From positions 1-15,251 of the forward strand of contig JBIOWI010000246.1 in the NCBI GenBank assembly GCA_044868325.1: DNA of 15,251 bases, read 5' to 3'. This DNA comes from AWTP1-13 sp044868325 (lineage in GTDB: Bacteria > Pseudomonadota > Alphaproteobacteria > Rhizobiales > Hyphomicrobiaceae). A model generated the notes under the pieces. It did not search any database and had not been told where the DNA came from. It saw only the letters and a program-made list of their open reading frames with translations. Positions 13,233 to 15,251 of the stretch are shown here, piece by piece; the first letter of the stretch is position 1, and the number at the start of each line of letters is the position of its first letter. Both the position numbers and the translations under genes were made by a program.

Positions 13233-14143
13233 GCATCCTGCCCGACCTGTTTCCCGGCTTCGCCGCGCGGCGCATCGAGACCGCGGACGGCATCGAGATC
13301 CACCTGCGCACCGGCGGCTCAGGGCCACCGCTGCTGCTGCTGCACGGCTATCCGCAGACGCACGTGATGTGGCACAAGGTGGCCCCCGATCTCGCCCGCC
13401 ACTGCACGCTGGCGATTCCCGACCTGCGCGGCTATGGCGCCAGCTCCACGCCGAGGGGGGACGAGGCGCATACGATCTACTCCAAGCGCGCGATGGCGCA
13501 GGACTGCCTGGCCGCGATGCGGGCGCTGGGCTACGAGCGCTTCATGGTGGCGGGACACGACCGCGGCGGGCGCGTTGCCTACCGGCTGGCCCTCGACTAT
13601 CCCGAGGCGGTGACGGCGCTCATGGCCGTGGACATCGTTCCGACCGCCGAGGTGTGGAGGCGCATTACGGCGGAGTCGGCGGTCGGGGGCTACCACTGGC
13701 AGTTCCTGGCCCAGCCCGCCCCGCTGCCCGAGACGCTGATCGGGAAGGACCCGGTCTACTATCTGGAGCACACGCTGAAGAGCTGGGCGGCCACCCGCGA
13801 CCTGACGCCCTTCGCGCCGGAGGCGCTGGCGCACTACCACGCGCAGGTCCGGGACCCGGCCCGCGTGCACGCCTTCTGCGAGGACTACCGGGCCGGCGCC
13901 GGCATCGACCGCACCCTCGACGAGGAGGACCGCACCGCCGGCCGCAAGATCGCCTGTCCCACGCTGCTGGTGCGCAGCGGCTATCTGCGGGGCGACCCGC
14001 TGGAGGCCTGGCGCCCCTGGTGCACCAATGTCAGCGCCGCGGCCGTCACCTCGGGGCATTTCCTGGCCGAGGAGAACCCCACCGACACGCTCGCCGCCTT
14101 GCTTCCGTTCCTGGCGGCCCAGGAGGAAAAGGGGGCGCTATGA
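13229..14143 (+). CDS. Alpha/beta hydrolase, fluoroacetate dehalogenase-like
   Basis: This 304-residue soluble alpha/beta hydrolase closely resembles haloacetate/fluoroacetate dehalogenases, which hydrolyse C-F or C-Cl bonds of haloacetates to glycolate. HGYPQTHVMWHKVAPDLA (39-56) carries the oxyanion-hole region. GHDRGGRVAYRLAL (109-122) has nucleophile Asp111 with carboxylate-binding Arg112 and Arg115. Asp135 (AVDIVPT) and His277 (SGHFLAEENP) complete the triad. The halide-binding set His156, Trp157 (YHWQFLAQPAPLPE) and Tyr220 (CEDYRAGAGID) is also complete. An Asp nucleophile rules out a Ser esterase; epoxide hydrolase is the main alternative, but the halide pocket argues against it. The start is a TTG overlapping the purD stop, with GAGGAG 8 nt upstream. 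Actual use of fluoroacetate is inferred from residues only. Confidence 0.88.
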   Translation: MSILPDLFPGFAARRIETADGIEIHLRTGGSGPPLLLLHGYPQTHVMWHKVAPDLARHCTLAIPDLRGYGASSTPRGDEAHTIYSKRAMAQDCLAAMRALGYERFMVAGHDRGGRVAYRLALDYPEAVTALMAVDIVPTAEVWRRITAESAVGGYHWQFLAQPAPLPETLIGKDPVYYLEHTLKSWAATRDLTPFAPEALAHYHAQVRDPARVHAFCEDYRAGAGIDRTLDEEDRTAGRKIACPTLLVRSGYLRGDPLEAWRPWCTNVSAAAVTSGHFLAEENPTDTLAALLPFLAAQEEKGAL

Positions 14144-14340
14144 AGAAGCTGGCCGCATTGCCAATCCACGGGAGGCGAGCAACACCGCCACATTCATTGC
14201 GAAGCGAGCGCCGCAGGGTCCCCTCCCCCCTTGTGGGGGAGGGACAGGGTGGGGGGGAATCCCCAACATCGAATGTCGGGGTTCCCCCCACCCCTAGCCC
14301 CTCCCCACAAGGGGGAGGGGAATCCGGGAGGCGCTTGTGA
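14140..14340 (+). CDS. Repeat-derived 66-codon ORF bridging two genes, possibly translated
   Basis: This short ORF begins with an ATG overlapping the hydrolase stop (ATGA). AGGAGG lies 13-18 nt upstream, with further purines (AAAAGGGGG) nearer the start. It begins MKKLAALPIHGRR, then runs through the G/C-run inverted repeat at 14219-14322 as a Pro/Gly/Ser-rich sequence (PSPLVGEGQGGG). It stops at a TGA overlapping the GTG start of the patatin gene. The product resembles no protein I know and is probably not functional in itself. Its start and stop overlaps mean that it could carry ribosomes from one gene to the next. Confidence 0.3.
   Translation: MKKLAALPIHGRRATPPHSLRSERRRVPSPLVGEGQGGGESPTSNVGVPPTPSPSPQGGGESGRRL
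14219..14322. repeat. ~104-bp inverted repeat with G- and C-runs
   Basis: The left arm starts TCCCCTCCCCCC-TTGTGGGG and the right arm ends CCCCACAAGGGGGAGGGGA. The arms are near-perfect reverse complements for ~48 bp and meet around AACATCGAATGT. Similar elements are scattered in many alphaproteobacterial genomes (memory-based). It sits between the hydrolase and patatin genes and would form a long mRNA hairpin. Confidence 0.8.
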
Positions 14341-15251
14341 CGAGTGCCGAGCAGAAATCCGCGCAGGTCGGCGCCGTGCGGCGGCCGAGCGTCGGGTTGG
14401 CGCTGGGCGGGGGCGGGGCGCGCGGGCTCGCGCACATCCTCATGCTGGAGGTGCTCGACGAGATCGGGCTTAAGCCCACCGTCATCGCCGGCACCTCGAT
14501 CGGCGCAATCTTCGGGGCCGCCTATGCCTCGGGGCTCTCGGCGCGCCTCATCCGGGCGCATACCGAGGAGGTACTGAGCCAGCGCTTCGGCTTCGCGCAG
14601 GCGCTGCTGGCGGCGAGAGCCGAGCCGGTGCTGAAGCTCCTCAACTTCCTGCCCGTGCGGGCGTCGCTGCTGAACCCGGAGCTGCTGCTGGACCAGCTGC
14701 TGCCCTCCAAGGTGGCGCGGGATTTCGCCGGGCTCGCCATTCCCTTCAAGGCGGTGGCGACCGACTTCCATGCCCAGGAGCAGGTGGTGATCGACTCCGG
14801 CGACGTGCGCAGCGCCGTCGCCGCCAGCATCGCCCTGCCGGCGCTCTTCAGCGGCGTGGTGCGGGAGAACCGCCTGCTGATGGATGGCGGCCTCGTCAAC
14901 CCGCTGCCCTTCGACGTGCTGGAGGGAGCGGCCGACATCACCGTCGCCATCGATGTCACCGGCGGCTCCACCGGACCCGGCAAGCGGCCGCAGCCTTCGC
15001 CGCTGGCCGCATTGGTGTCATCGTCGCAGATCCTGCAACGGTCGATCGTGCGCGAGAAGCTCAAGGCCAGGCAGCCCGACATCTACATCGACGTCGACGT
15101 CGACAAGTTCCACGTCCTGGAGTTCCACCGCCTGAAGGAGGTGCTGGCCTCGGCCCAGCCCGCCAAGGAGCAGCTGCAGCGTCAGCTGGAGCGCGTGCTG
15201 GCGAGCGAGCCGGCCGAGACCCTGGCTTGCGAGACCGGCGACCCCGGCGAG
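14337..15251 (+). CDS. Patatin-like phospholipase (RssA type), 3' end outside window
   Basis: This is a patatin-family serine acyl hydrolase, 305 codons visible before the window ends. The oxyanion loop GLALGGGGARGLAH is at residues 20-33. The nucleophile elbow IAGTSIGAIFGAAYASG has Ser54. The DGG motif LLMDGGLVNPLPFDVL (181-196) has Asp183, completing the Ser-Asp dyad. IPFKAVATDFHAQEQVVIDS and AVAASIALPALFSGV are typical of the bacterial RssA/NTE-like group, which acts on phospholipids or fatty acyl esters near the membrane. There is no signal peptide or clear N-terminal membrane segment. The start is a GTG with GGGAGG 5 nt upstream; it overlaps the stop of the repeat-derived ORF. The end near 15150-15251 is Gln/Glu-rich. 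It is the last gene of the purD block in this window. Confidence 0.9.
   Translation, partial: MTSAEQKSAQVGAVRRPSVGLALGGGGARGLAHILMLEVLDEIGLKPTVIAGTSIGAIFGAAYASGLSARLIRAHTEEVLSQRFGFAQALLAARAEPVLKLLNFLPVRASLLNPELLLDQLLPSKVARDFAGLAIPFKAVATDFHAQEQVVIDSGDVRSAVAASIALPALFSGVVRENRLLMDGGLVNPLPFDVLEGAADITVAIDVTGGSTGPGKRPQPSPLAALVSSSQILQRSIVREKLKARQPDIYIDVDVDKFHVLEFHRLKEVLASAQPAKEQLQRQLERVLASEPAETLACETGDPGE

Overview
The window is GC-rich bacterial chromosome with tightly packed genes, several 4-bp start/stop overlaps and no IS element, CRISPR array, tRNA or rRNA that I could see. The gene families and linkages point to an alphaproteobacterium, most likely Hyphomicrobiales (Rhizobiales). These are hisC followed by a TyrC-type dehydrogenase, xseA followed by DUF2093 and divergent from purD, a short DUF1127 protein, and a Bug/TctC-type solute receptor. 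The order-level placement is inference from gene content only.

Layout. (1) 1-2463, plus strand: the 3' end of hisC, a cyclohexadienyl/prephenate dehydrogenase (tyrC), a ChaC-like gamma-glutamylcyclotransferase whose first codons lie inside an inverted heptamer repeat, and a small exported Cys-containing protein. (2) 2594-5303, minus strand: a three-gene module of a DUF6282 metal hydrolase, a two-domain cupin and an HpcH/HpaI aldolase. It is divergent from an IclR-family regulator (5451-6245). The shared 147-bp spacer holds a good 21-bp palindrome. An orphan Bug-type binding protein follows (6503-7483). Together these look like uptake, breakdown and control of an unidentified carboxylate or aromatic compound. 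(3) 7484-8351: a terminator-like or sRNA-like hairpin, a DUF1127 protein, and a convergent Tyr-rich exported protein with a possible EcfG (general stress) promoter. (4) 8539-11713, minus strand: a SecY-like membrane protein with shortened cytosolic loops, DUF2093, and xseA (exonuclease VII large subunit). (5) 11943-15251, plus strand: purD, a fluoroacetate-dehalogenase-like alpha/beta hydrolase, a repeat-derived 66-codon ORF, and a patatin/RssA-like lipase cut by the window end. The stop and start codons overlap at every junction of this last block.

The spacers carry at least four kinds of dispersed-looking repeat. Two are inverted arrays of 7-bp units, one is a pair of GGGGTCAGACCCC palindromes flanked by a 17-bp near-identical direct repeat, and one is a ~104-bp G/C-run inverted repeat. 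The most unusual gene is the SecY-like protein at 8539-9654. It keeps the N-terminal SecY signatures and an apparent ten-helix plan, but lacks the long cytosolic loops that SecA and ribosomes normally use.
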